Of a stretch of DNA of 64,000 nt, positions 56,278-64,000 are shown in pieces. The first letter of the stretch is position 1, and the number at the start of each line of letters is the position of its first letter. A model generated the notes under the pieces. That model did no database searches and was not told where the DNA came from. It saw only the letters and a program-made list of their open reading frames with translations. The position numbers were made by a program, and so were the translations under genes. The DNA is from Aquimarina algicola (lineage in GTDB: Bacteria > Bacteroidota > Bacteroidia > Flavobacteriales > Flavobacteriaceae), in the NCBI RefSeq assembly GCF_006443095.1, contig NZ_VFWZ01000007.1, positions 1 through 64,000 on the forward strand, read 5' to 3'.

Positions 56278-57449
56278 GATGGATTTGTAACAACTACATT
56301 ATCGACCTGATCCCTGTTTATCGCATCTCTCCATGTTGTTCCTGTTGGGCGTATATGTACTTTATACACATATCCTGAACCAGGTTGAGGAGCTTGGGGT
56401 AAATCTACAGTGATAGATTTTGTACCAGAACCAGCAGAAACGATTTCCTGTTTGCTTGCTAACCAAGATGTCGAAGACCAAAACTCTACTACAATTTCTC
56501 TATTTGTTTTTGCTTCATAATCTATGTTAAACGTATAGCTAGTTTTTGAAGGAATAGAAACTGGTGCATTTTTGAAACTTACTTTATCATTTTTACCCGT
56601 TCCATTGTCATCAACAAGTTTATATGTTCTCACCCAATCATAATATGTTGTTCTAGAATCAGCAGAACCTTGCATCCCTCCACCATTAGGAACCGGATTC
56701 CAATCATAAGTTTCGGTCACAAGACGTAAGTACATAGGAAGGTTAAAATCTGATGGTGGTTTTATTTTGTAAACAAATTTTCCATCTAGATAAAACAATA
56801 CCTCATTTTTATTTTTCCACCATGCACCGTAAGTATGATAAGCTTCCCAAGATTGTCCTCCGAGACCTTCTTTACCACCTTCTTGACCTACCGGGGTACT
56901 ATTACACTGTACATTTCTACTGTGTGTATTAGAATTCATACTTCTTATGGTATTATTAATCCAACTAGCTCCTCCTGAGTTTACCCCAACAGTTTCGGTT
57001 ATATCTAGCTCTGTAACTCTTCTATTACAACCAGAAAGCTCATTTCTTTGGTTAATCAACCAAAATGTTGATGACATAAAGGTTCTACTAGCCTTCATTT
57101 TACATTCATAATAACCATATAGTGTACTATTAATAGACCTCACTAACCCGCCGGCATGTGTATATCTATTTCCGTTTACGGTTTCTGCAGAACCCAATTT
57201 GTAATTGGTGATTTGCAGGTTACCATCTTTGACTTTTACAGCATTTGTCTTAAAGATTCCCGGAGGTCTTCCTATCCAAGTAGATACATTAACTGCCCAT
57301 TTTGAAGTATTCAACGAATTCCCTTCAAATTCATCTGATAGTATTTCTACTTTTTCCCATTTTTTGCCCTGGGGAGGGGTAGGTTGTGCATAAGATTGTA
57401 GGGTTGCTATTAATATGATAGCATACCATACTGTTTTGATTTGTTTCAT
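55602..57449 (-). CDS. T9SS-secreted GH16 beta-agarase/porphyranase-like enzyme
   Basis: Signal peptide (to QSYAQ), GH16 jelly-roll over residues ~25-280 (PPQGKKWEKVEILSDEFEG, GRPPGIFKTNAVKV, catalytic ELDITETVG with nucleophile and acid/base Glu, YYDWVRTYKL), a CBM-like beta-sandwich (~285-385; YEAKTNREIVVEFWSSTSW), a ricin-type lectin (~393-540; three QxW-like triplets such as NQKW) and a T9SS sorting domain. The N-terminal wording is typical of beta-agarases and beta-porphyranases; kappa-carrageenase-like activity cannot be excluded. 32 bases upstream of it on the same strand ends the next GH16 gene, so they form an operon. Confidence 0.9.
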   Translation of the reverse strand: MKQIKTVWYAIILIATLQSYAQPTPPQGKKWEKVEILSDEFEGNSLNTSKWAVNVSTWIGRPPGIFKTNAVKVKDGNLQITNYKLGSAETVNGNRYTHAGGLVRSINSTLYGYYECKMKASRTFMSSTFWLINQRNELSGCNRRVTELDITETVGVNSGGASWINNTIRSMNSNTHSRNVQCNSTPVGQEGGKEGLGGQSWEAYHTYGAWWKNKNEVLFYLDGKFVYKIKPPSDFNLPMYLRLVTETYDWNPVPNGGGMQGSADSRTTYYDWVRTYKLVDDNGTGKNDKVSFKNAPVSIPSKTSYTFNIDYEAKTNREIVVEFWSSTSWLASKQEIVSAGSGTKSITVDLPQAPQPGSGYVYKVHIRPTGTTWRDAINRDQVDNVVVTNPSTQLITNGAYYITSTQSNQRLLSRALEQHSAVMHNPLNYNDQVWMFNHEGNNVYTIKNQGTNRFLEVPNAKCSDGVNVATWTNASGNHKKWKIVSNGTGVYGLQPMHCTNKGLDREKGALNANVTIWGYSKANNNQKWKIISSNNKNLSLENTDDLTFYPNPTENVISIKGLSTNDVVIIYDLMGKIMKKISVNRQQDTIDVSELQSGLYIISIVGKTKMQFIKK

Positions 57450-57481
57450 AGTTGAGATTTATGTTTGTATTTGTGTTAAGA

Positions 57482-58157
57482 TTATTTTTTGATCATTTGA
57501 AGTTGTATCTCTCCGGCTACAGATATGATATATATTCCTTTGTCTAAATCTGAAGTTGTAATTGTTTCTTGATCAGATGTAGCTACTTTTATACTTATAA
57601 TATTACCAAGTAGATTATAGATTACAATTTCTTTTCCTTGTATATTGCCAGTAATTGTTGCTTGATCTTTGACAGGGTTTGGGTATACAACTATAGAATT
57701 TTGGATATTTTTTATAGAAAGGCTTTTGTTATTAAATGGTATGATCTCCCATTTTTGATTAGAATTGGTATTACTATATCCCCAAATGTGCACATTTGCA
57801 TCTATCTCGCCTCTTTGTCTGTCGAGAGCTTTTGTGATGCAATGCATAGGTTTCAATCCGTAAACTCCAGAACCATTACGTACAACTTTCCATTTTTTAT
57901 GAGCATCATTTGCATCTGTCCAAGTAGCCACATTTACACCATCTCCACATTTTGCATAAGGTACTTCTAAAAATCTACCGGTTCCTTTGTTCTGTATAGT
58001 ATAAACATTATTACCTTTATGATCAAAAACCCATTGTTGGTCTTCAAAATTTCCGGGATCATGCATTCTTGCACTGTGATTCTCCAGGGTTCGTGATAAT
58101 AACCTTTGATTATTTTGTGCAGATTTAATAAAATAGGTTCCATTATCGATAAGTTGC
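57482..58157 (-). repeat. Ricin-lectin + T9SS tail cassette, copy B
   Basis: Second copy of the C-terminal cassette, attached to a GH16 catalytic domain without the CBM-like sandwich. Confidence 0.85.
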
Positions 58158-59023
58158 GTAACACCTGTAGTATTAGACACAGGCTTATAGGTACGTATCC
58201 AATCAATATACATTTTATTAATACTATTATTATTGAGCTCTTGATTTGATGGTCTAATACCCGCATTTGATTTCCAGGTATGCAGTTCTGTATTCATAAT
58301 AATATGCATAGCCTGATCAAAAAAGCGATTTCTAGGATCTCTCAGATCGTTTGACCTGTTTAGTTTTCTTACTAAATTTCCATCAAAATAGAATTCAAAT
58401 TCTGTAGCACTTTTCCAGTAGAGTCCAAATCTATGATAGCCATCTCTTAGAAATACATTTCCTTCAGAATCATGAGATTTTGGCGAATTAGCTAAATCCA
58501 GAAAAGGTATACGTCTAAAAATGTGATAGTTTGTTGCCATTTTTCTTCCCGCTACATTTTCTGCTCCATAAGTCTCTGTGACATCAATTTCATTAACATC
58601 ATCTGCGCTTAACAACCAAAAGTTTGACGACAAGTTAATACCACTACATCGCATTCTTACTTCTGTATATACAGGATATACGACAGGAGTTTTTGTCGTA
58701 ACATGACCACAATACACGGTTTTTTTGGGAATATTAGTAACTCTACCGGCTTTGATTCTGAGATTACCTCCTGTAACATCAGAATGATTTGAACTAAATT
58801 GTGTTTCGCCTGGACCAGACCAGCCTCCTCTATGATTATCTAACCATTTACTTTTGAAAGTTGAGTTTTTACCATTGTAATTAAAATCATCTGAATGTTG
58901 GTTTTGTATTTGCCAGACTTTTCCATTTCCGGGATTGGCAGGAATAGGTATCCCCTGCCAATCTTGTGTGTATGCTTTTACAAAAATAAAGAGCATACAC
59001 ACAAAAATTATTAGGTTTTTCAT
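57482..59023 (-). CDS. T9SS-secreted GH16 beta-agarase-like enzyme
   Basis: Signal peptide (to KAYTQ), GH16 domain over residues ~20-290: DWQGIPIPANPGNGKVWQIQ, HSDDFNYNG, GPGETQFSSNHSDVTGGNL, SNFWLLSADDVNEIDVTETYG with the ExDxxE catalytic triad, and MYIDWIRTYKPV. These closely follow the beta-agarases AgaA/AgaB of Zobellia (established family). Then directly a ricin-type lectin (~296-440) and T9SS tail (~450-513), without the CBM-like sandwich found in the two neighbours. Expected to cut agarose beta-1,4 links outside the cell. Confidence 0.92.
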   Translation of the reverse strand: MKNLIIFVCMLFIFVKAYTQDWQGIPIPANPGNGKVWQIQNQHSDDFNYNGKNSTFKSKWLDNHRGGWSGPGETQFSSNHSDVTGGNLRIKAGRVTNIPKKTVYCGHVTTKTPVVYPVYTEVRMRCSGINLSSNFWLLSADDVNEIDVTETYGAENVAGRKMATNYHIFRRIPFLDLANSPKSHDSEGNVFLRDGYHRFGLYWKSATEFEFYFDGNLVRKLNRSNDLRDPRNRFFDQAMHIIMNTELHTWKSNAGIRPSNQELNNNSINKMYIDWIRTYKPVSNTTGVTQLIDNGTYFIKSAQNNQRLLSRTLENHSARMHDPGNFEDQQWVFDHKGNNVYTIQNKGTGRFLEVPYAKCGDGVNVATWTDANDAHKKWKVVRNGSGVYGLKPMHCITKALDRQRGEIDANVHIWGYSNTNSNQKWEIIPFNNKSLSIKNIQNSIVVYPNPVKDQATITGNIQGKEIVIYNLLGNIISIKVATSDQETITTSDLDKGIYIISVAGEIQLQMIKK

Positions 59024-59056
59024 GAGTTTGTATTTGATTTATGTGGATTAGGTCTA

Positions 59057-59730
59057 TTATTCTTTGATCATTTGCAGTTTTGGTCCTCCTACGATAGAAA
59101 TTATATATATTCCTGACTGCAAATCTGATGTAGCTATAGTTTCTTGATTAGAAGTTGCCACTTTTGTTTTGATAATGTTACCCAGCAGGTTATATACAAT
59201 AATCTCCTTGTTTTTTATAGTACCGGTTACATTTACAAAGTTTTTGGCCGGATTAGGATAAAGAAGAATATCACACATATTTTCTAAAGAAAAGTTTTTA
59301 TCATTGAAGGGTATGATTTTCCACTTTTGATTATTGTTGGTTTTACTGTATTCCCAAATCACAACATTGGCATCTATCTCTCCTCTTTCTCTATCCAGGC
59401 CTTTGTCTATACAATGCATAGGTTGTAAACCATAAACTCCTGATCCATTACTTACAACTTTCCATTTTTTATGATTATCGTTAGCATCAGTCCAAGTAGC
59501 TACATTTGTACGGTTTTCGCATTTTGCATAGGGTACTTCTAAAAATCTATTCGTGGCATAGTTTTTAATTGTATATACATTATTTCCTAAATGCTTAAAT
59601 ACCCATCTTTGATCATTATAATTAAGTGGTGCTGACATTCTTGCACTATGATTCTCTAATGATCTAGAAAGTAATCTTTGATTAGAAGCTGTAGAAACGA
59701 TATAATGTGCACCATCTTGAATAAGTTGAC
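59057..59730 (-). repeat. Ricin-lectin + T9SS tail cassette, copy C
   Basis: Third copy of the C-terminal cassette, attached to a beta-helix domain and preceded by the same CBM-like sandwich as in the 55602-57449 gene. Confidence 0.85.
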
Positions 59731-61957
59731 TAGATGGGTTTGTCACTGTTATATTATTAACTTGATCTGTATCTAAAGCCTCTCTCCATGTTGTACCTAA
59801 AGGCTTTATATGAGTTTTATAGATATATCCTGATCCTGCCGAAGGTTTATTAGGGAGGCTGAAAGTAATTTGTTTTGTTCCTGATCCTCCTTCAACTTGC
59901 ACAGTAGTACCGCCTAACCAACTTGTAGATGACCAAAATTCTACTGTTATTTCTCGTTTTGTTTTTGCTTCATACTTTACACTAAATGTATATTCTTTTT
60001 GTGACTGAATATTTGTAGCAGTATTTACAAACTCTATTTTATCATTATTGGTATTATTCTCACAGGACTCTCCGGGTAACCCATAGCATCCTTGCCCTGT
60101 TGGTCCTAGTTCGGGATTCCAGTCAATTCCGGCAACCCAATTTGTTCCTCCAAACTCATATGCCCCAACATCTGGAGCAGAACCCACATAACCATTTGTA
60201 ATATCATTGATGACTCTTCCTTTGTTTATAGGAGTAGCTCCTGATTTTAGCCTGAAATTTCCTGCACCAACATTTGCAAAAGCATTCGCATTTGCTACCA
60301 TGTTGTTTTGTTTGTTAGACTGGGGTTCCCATTCTCCTTTAAAACCAAGGTTGTTCCATACTTTTACATTTGTAAAAGCAGTCCCTTCTTTATGCCAAGC
60401 TCCCATTTCATCAGAATTATTCCAAAACGTATTATTGAATACATTAATATCTTTTCCATCCCAATTGATTTGTACACCTGTCCATTCTGTATTCCAAATT
60501 ACATTATGATGCACAGAAAAAGCTTCGGCATCATTATCAAGGTATACTCCAGCAGCTTTTTTTAATTTACCTCTTCCTTGATTATCATGAAACCAATTAT
60601 GATGAATTTCACCATTATGAGGTCCTCCTACAGTGTATAATAAAGCACAGTCATCATTGATAAGGTTCGCCTGATAGACATCATTGTATGCAAACTCACT
60701 ACTGTTATTAAAGAATTGGATACCATCTCTTCCTCCTCTAAAAATGGTATTTCCTTTAAATGTTGTATTTCTACCTCCTCTAGCATTGATAGGAGCATCA
60801 TAAGATCCTAGATAATTAAAATCATGGATTCTCGAGTTTAAAATTTTGTTGCCATTACCACCTACTTTTATACCATTTGCTGCTCCAAAAGCAATTTCAC
60901 ATTTTTCTACAACATTATTGTTACCGTTCATGAGAATGCTCTGTTGATTTGCAGAAAATCCTTTTTGTACTCCTATAGTATGATTACCATAAAATGAAGA
61001 AACACCATAAATAACATTATTATTAGAATTATTAGGCATATCTATAGAACCGCCAAAAACAGCCAGATTTTTGATCTGTATATAACTTCTAACAGATAAG
61101 TCTATAGTAACTTTTCTTTTTCTCATTCTTACGACTCCATTAGCCGGAGCATTTCCATTTGGCATTTGTACAAAAAGTTCTTTAGTATTGGCGTTAAACC
61201 ACCATTCATTTTGATAATCCAAAGCTCCTTTTACGCCTTCTAGATAAAAATCTCCCTTATCTGCAGGAGCATGAAATGTTCTAATCCAATTTGGATTTTT
61301 ATCAAGATTAAAGTTTACTCTTCCTGATGAGCTACCTGTGATAAAAGCTTTCCATGCGATCCACCCGGAACCAGGCTTGTCTCCATAAAAGAAAACTGCT
61401 CCACCTGCCCAGTTAATGTTTGGTATTTGTGATGATGTCAAAAATGCATTATTACTAACATTAGAACCGCTACCTCCATCATTTCTTCTAGAATTTAACG
61501 TAAATGGAGTACCGTCGGTATTATTCGGCCATCTAGCAAGATCCATTGCTGTATTGCCATTCATCACAAAGTTTTCTTGTCCTAAATCCCAGTCGACTTT
61601 TACTTTATAAATTACTCCCGAATCTTTTCTCCATCCACTTAATGCCTGCATTGCCGAAATAATTACTTTTTCTCCTGCTTTTGCAGTATAGACTATTGGT
61701 TTGCCAGGAGTACCGGATCGTTGTGGTCTAATAGATTCTTCATAAGTTCCTTCTCCTATGATAATAACATCTCCTGGTTGTGCTACAGAAGATGCTTTAG
61801 CAATTGTTTTATAAGGTTTTGAAGCTGTTCCTGAATTAGAATCATTACCATTTTTTGCGACATGAATATTTTTTGCGCTAATGGTTGCAAAAAACATCAT
61901 AAAAACAAATTGAATCATCCTATGATTCAATTTACATTGAACGTTGAGTTTTTTCAT
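59057..61957 (-). CDS. T9SS-secreted right-handed beta-helix protein with CBM-like and ricin modules
   Basis: 966 residues: signal peptide (to TISAKN), an opening NIHVAKNGNDSNSGTASKPY typical of DUF1565-like beta-helix proteins, a parallel beta-helix to ~residue 600 with many N-rich turns (NNVVEKCEIAFGAANGIKVG, FSVHHNVIWNTEWTGVQINW), a linker with Cys residues (GQGCYGLPGESC), a CBM-like sandwich (~650-745), a ricin lectin (~748-893) and a T9SS tail (~900-966). The beta-helix is likely a lyase or glycosidase on a galactan; no named family is claimed. First gene of a three-gene run 59057-55602 with gaps of 33 bases or less. Confidence 0.85.
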   Translation of the reverse strand: MKKLNVQCKLNHRMIQFVFMMFFATISAKNIHVAKNGNDSNSGTASKPYKTIAKASSVAQPGDVIIIGEGTYEESIRPQRSGTPGKPIVYTAKAGEKVIISAMQALSGWRKDSGVIYKVKVDWDLGQENFVMNGNTAMDLARWPNNTDGTPFTLNSRRNDGGSGSNVSNNAFLTSSQIPNINWAGGAVFFYGDKPGSGWIAWKAFITGSSSGRVNFNLDKNPNWIRTFHAPADKGDFYLEGVKGALDYQNEWWFNANTKELFVQMPNGNAPANGVVRMRKRKVTIDLSVRSYIQIKNLAVFGGSIDMPNNSNNNVIYGVSSFYGNHTIGVQKGFSANQQSILMNGNNNVVEKCEIAFGAANGIKVGGNGNKILNSRIHDFNYLGSYDAPINARGGRNTTFKGNTIFRGGRDGIQFFNNSSEFAYNDVYQANLINDDCALLYTVGGPHNGEIHHNWFHDNQGRGKLKKAAGVYLDNDAEAFSVHHNVIWNTEWTGVQINWDGKDINVFNNTFWNNSDEMGAWHKEGTAFTNVKVWNNLGFKGEWEPQSNKQNNMVANANAFANVGAGNFRLKSGATPINKGRVINDITNGYVGSAPDVGAYEFGGTNWVAGIDWNPELGPTGQGCYGLPGESCENNTNNDKIEFVNTATNIQSQKEYTFSVKYEAKTKREITVEFWSSTSWLGGTTVQVEGGSGTKQITFSLPNKPSAGSGYIYKTHIKPLGTTWREALDTDQVNNITVTNPSSQLIQDGAHYIVSTASNQRLLSRSLENHSARMSAPLNYNDQRWVFKHLGNNVYTIKNYATNRFLEVPYAKCENRTNVATWTDANDNHKKWKVVSNGSGVYGLQPMHCIDKGLDRERGEIDANVVIWEYSKTNNNQKWKIIPFNDKNFSLENMCDILLYPNPAKNFVNVTGTIKNKEIIVYNLLGNIIKTKVATSNQETIATSDLQSGIYIISIVGGPKLQMIKE

Positions 61958-62086
61958 GTTGAGGGTTTTGTTTGTTAATGTTGAAATATAATTTGACTGT
62001 TATAAAATGATTTGCATGATCTAGCATTCGTTAACAAATCTTTAGAATTCGTTATTTAGGTATAAGTTTTTATAAGAATTCAACAT

Positions 62087-62109
62087 TATAGACATAGTTA
62101 TTGTCTATA
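62087..62109. promoter_or_regulatory. Palindromic operator candidate upstream of the galactanase operon
   Basis: Perfect 8-base arms TATAGACA/TGTCTATA with 7-base spacer, 130 bases upstream of the start at 61957. Confidence 0.4.
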
Positions 62110-62529
62110 GCTATTGATACAAATAAAACTTTCTGAATAGAAATGTTATTAAGAATGTGTAGACCTTATATAACCTTAAATACTTTGTTTAGTTGAGGTT
62201 ACAATAGTCGTGTTGTGAGAGAGAAAAAGTCTTTTTTGGTTGGTGTGATTGTTTTTGGGGTTTCATGGTTCTAAGTGTTGAGGTTGATATTTTCGATTGC
62301 GAAGATAAATCAATTCAATAAATAAATTAAACTCGTAATTATTTCATTAACAATTTATAAGCGTTGTAAAACCGTAATGTAATTACTATTAAGAGATACT
62401 ATTTCTATTCTCATGTCCTTTTTCAAAAGCAAAATTGATTAAAAAAAACAAAGTATTTTCAGGTTTTGTATAAAAACGAAGCAGACGCTTTAAGTTTTTT
62501 AATATCAACATTTTGAAAAAAACAAACAA

Positions 62530-62574
62530 TGTTAATTTTAACTATTTATTAGTTTATTTAAGTTAAAATTAACA
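62530..62574. promoter_or_regulatory. 14-base inverted repeat upstream of DUF2267 gene
   Basis: Perfect arms TGTTAATTTTAACT/AGTTAAAATTAACA with a 17-base spacer, 150 bases before ATG 62724. It could be a large operator or a leader structure. Confidence 0.35.
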
Positions 62575-62723
62575 CTTTAAACCTAAGCGATCTACACTAA
62601 AACTTCTGGTTATATTTTTTGAATAAGTCACATTAGAATAATGTCCGAAAAATGATATTTATCATTCTAATCAAAAAATATAATCGATAAATTAAGTCAT
62701 ATTAAAACCAAAAATTTCTTGTT

Positions 62724-63188
62724 ATGTCACTTAATTTTAATCAATATGCTGTAGAAGGTAATACTTTCATAAAAAAGTATGCAAAAGACATGAATTTAGA
62801 ACATGATATCGATAAAGCAGGGCGGGTTTTGTCTTCTGTGTTATTTGGATTACGAGAACTTATCTCTTTTGAAGAATCTTTACAGCTTATTGCTCAATTA
62901 CCTATGTTTCTAAAAGCAATATATGTAAATGGGTGGTCAGCCAAAAAGAAAAAGATGAAAATAAAACATATGTATGATTTTATACAACTTGTGAGATCGT
63001 ATGATAATCCTACTGCTATTTATGATTTTGAATCTGATGAAATAGCCGAACATTATATAAATACTACTTTTTTTACCTTACGCAAATACATTTCTCCAGG
63101 AGAAATGGATGATATAAGAAATGGATTACCTAAAAACCTAAAGAATATGATTTATCAAAATATCTCTGAACAATCTAACAAGTCATGA
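62724..63188 (+). CDS. DUF2267-family protein
   Basis: A 154-residue helical cytosolic protein with two similar halves: AGRVLSSVLFGLRELISFEESLQLIAQLP-type helices in the first and AEHYINTTFFTLRKYISPGEMDDIRNGLP in the second, the duplicated arrangement of DUF2267. The family has no defined biochemical role and is often near stress or redox genes. No partner here; stands alone, convergent with the Omp85-type gene. Confidence 0.85.
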   Translation: MSLNFNQYAVEGNTFIKKYAKDMNLEHDIDKAGRVLSSVLFGLRELISFEESLQLIAQLPMFLKAIYVNGWSAKKKKMKIKHMYDFIQLVRSYDNPTAIYDFESDEIAEHYINTTFFTLRKYISPGEMDDIRNGLPKNLKNMIYQNISEQSNKS

Positions 63189-63310
63189 TATTGTGGTCCC
63201 ATTTTAACTTGCTCATGTGAATCTACACAAAAGAACAATGCTTTATTTAGTTTTTTAATCTAATGTGTGTTTATAAATACTTTAATATTATGTTTTTACT
63301 CTAATATTTT

Positions 63311-64000
63311 TTAAAAATCCATACCCAACCCAACTTGAAGCATATTGATTTCTTTAGAATTAAAGAATCCGGCATGTAAAGAAAATTGATTGAGTCCTTG
63401 CAACCATAGTCCACCTCCCTGAGAGGTGTTCCATTTTTTTGAAGTATCATTCTCTACCCATACTCGACCATAATCAAACCCTCCATAAACACCTATTGTT
63501 ACTGGTAAAAAAGATGTTTTATATTTTGTCAATCGTAATCTTATATCTGTACTTTGGTAAAGATATGATTTACCTGTAAATCTTTCATTTCTGAAACCTC
63601 TTAACCCATTATTACCTCCTATAGAAGCTCCGTGATAGAAAAAGAAATCGTCTCCTATATTTGTTCTTCCTTCTACGACAGAACTTAATACGATATCTCC
63701 TGAAGCTATTAATTTTCGACTAAATCCTGCTCGACCAACAAGATATCCAAATCTATTATCTTCTAGATCAGTATTTGCCAAAAAACCTGCTTTGAACGAC
63801 AAATAGAGTGCTTTGGTAGGAAAACCTATTGCGTCTTCGTTTTTATATCGTAGACCTGCTTCTGCTCCTGCATAATTTTGATTGTCAAAAACTAATGGGT
63901 TTACATTATCAGGAGTAAAAAACCTATCAGAGTTTTGCTCTACTTTATACGACTCGAATAATGCTTTTAGATATAATGTTTGATAGTTGATCCCTACATC
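63311..64000 (-). CDS. Omp85/D15-type outer-membrane barrel protein (N-terminal part beyond window)
   Basis: The frame is open from the right edge to the stop at 63311 (230 codons). It contains the Omp85 barrel signature: GGNNGLRGFRNERFTGKSYL (the LRGF lid-loop motif), DIRLRLTKYKTSFLPV, YGGFDYGRVWVEND, a GGGLWL strand, and a terminal aromatic (GLGMDF). Bacteroidota also fuse this barrel to a metallophosphoesterase; the missing N-terminus would tell. Involved in protein or lipid insertion or transport at the outer membrane. Confidence 0.8.
   Translation of the reverse strand, partial: DVGINYQTLYLKALFESYKVEQNSDRFFTPDNVNPLVFDNQNYAGAEAGLRYKNEDAIGFPTKALYLSFKAGFLANTDLEDNRFGYLVGRAGFSRKLIASGDIVLSSVVEGRTNIGDDFFFYHGASIGGNNGLRGFRNERFTGKSYLYQSTDIRLRLTKYKTSFLPVTIGVYGGFDYGRVWVENDTSKKWNTSQGGGLWLQGLNQFSLHAGFFNSKEINMLQVGLGMDF

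Larger units (their letters stand above)
61958..62723. other. Regulatory gap upstream of the galactanase operon
   Basis: 766 bases between divergent genes, without a supported small gene. It holds two ATTCGTTA copies 21 bases apart (62026-62033, 62047-62054), a palindrome TATAGACA-N7-TGTCTATA (62087-62109) and a 14-base inverted repeat (62530-62574). No exact TAnnTTTG element was found for the minus strand, consistent with an alternative sigma factor. Confidence 0.5.

Overview
The window comes from an AT-rich marine member of the Bacteroidota, most likely a flavobacterium of the Aquimarina type (genus is inference). The evidence is a SusC/SusD pair, type IX secretion (T9SS) C-terminal sorting domains, many lipoproteins with a bare S-C lipobox, TAnnTTTG-type promoter elements and GH16 enzymes of the agarase/porphyranase kind. 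I saw no tRNA, rRNA, CRISPR array or transposase.

Region 1 (1-18.4 kb) is the left part of a biosynthetic locus and its control genes, mostly on the minus strand. A very large polyketide synthase runs off the left edge with the order AMP-ligase (FAAL-like) - ACP - KS - DH - KR - ACP - KS - DH. There is no acyltransferase between KS and DH, so it looks like a trans-AT enzyme. Upstream on the same strand lie a fused 4-amino-4-deoxychorismate synthase, a DUF2306 membrane protein, a DAHP synthase/chorismate mutase fusion and a NusG/RfaH-like antiterminator. Before these come a LuxI/FeeM-fold acyl-transferring synthase and a divergent PAS-LuxR regulator, then a ThiF/E1-like protein and a PLP aminotransferase. 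Two dyads of the form AACTAC-N8-GTAGT lie before the synthase gene and before the antiterminator gene. I read this as a candidate signalling circuit switching on an aromatic-primed polyketide pathway.

Region 2 (18.4-33.3 kb) holds a two-gene surface-lipoprotein operon (DUF285 repeats plus a kelch-like protein), a LytS/LytTR two-component pair with a TPR lipoprotein, and a minus-strand run of small genes (24.8-31.1 kb) resembling polymorphic-toxin immunity genes (two SUKH-like, one Imm17-like) with no toxin beside them. It ends with an AraC-GyrI regulator and a coupled pair of secreted proteins.

Region 3 (33.3-45.6 kb) has a 1.1 kb gene-free stretch with a well-structured candidate RNA and GTAYYC direct repeats, a formylglycine-generating-enzyme-like lipoprotein, an LpxR-type outer-membrane protein, a GH5 endoglucanase, a VOC protein, an alpha/beta hydrolase, a membrane TPR-HTH regulator, a 52-residue precursor-like peptide gene with its own strong terminator, a PI-PLC-like lipoprotein and a metallophosphoesterase.

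Region 4 (45.8-62 kb) is a polysaccharide utilisation locus: SusD, SusC with an STN signalling domain, FecR anti-sigma, a divergent ECF sigma factor, and four T9SS-secreted proteins (two GH16 enzymes and two beta-helix proteins). Three of these share a ~225-residue C-terminal ricin-lectin plus sorting-domain cassette. The likely substrate is an agar- or porphyran-type red-algal galactan. Region 5 (62-64 kb) holds a DUF2267 protein and the end of an Omp85-type barrel protein cut by the right edge.
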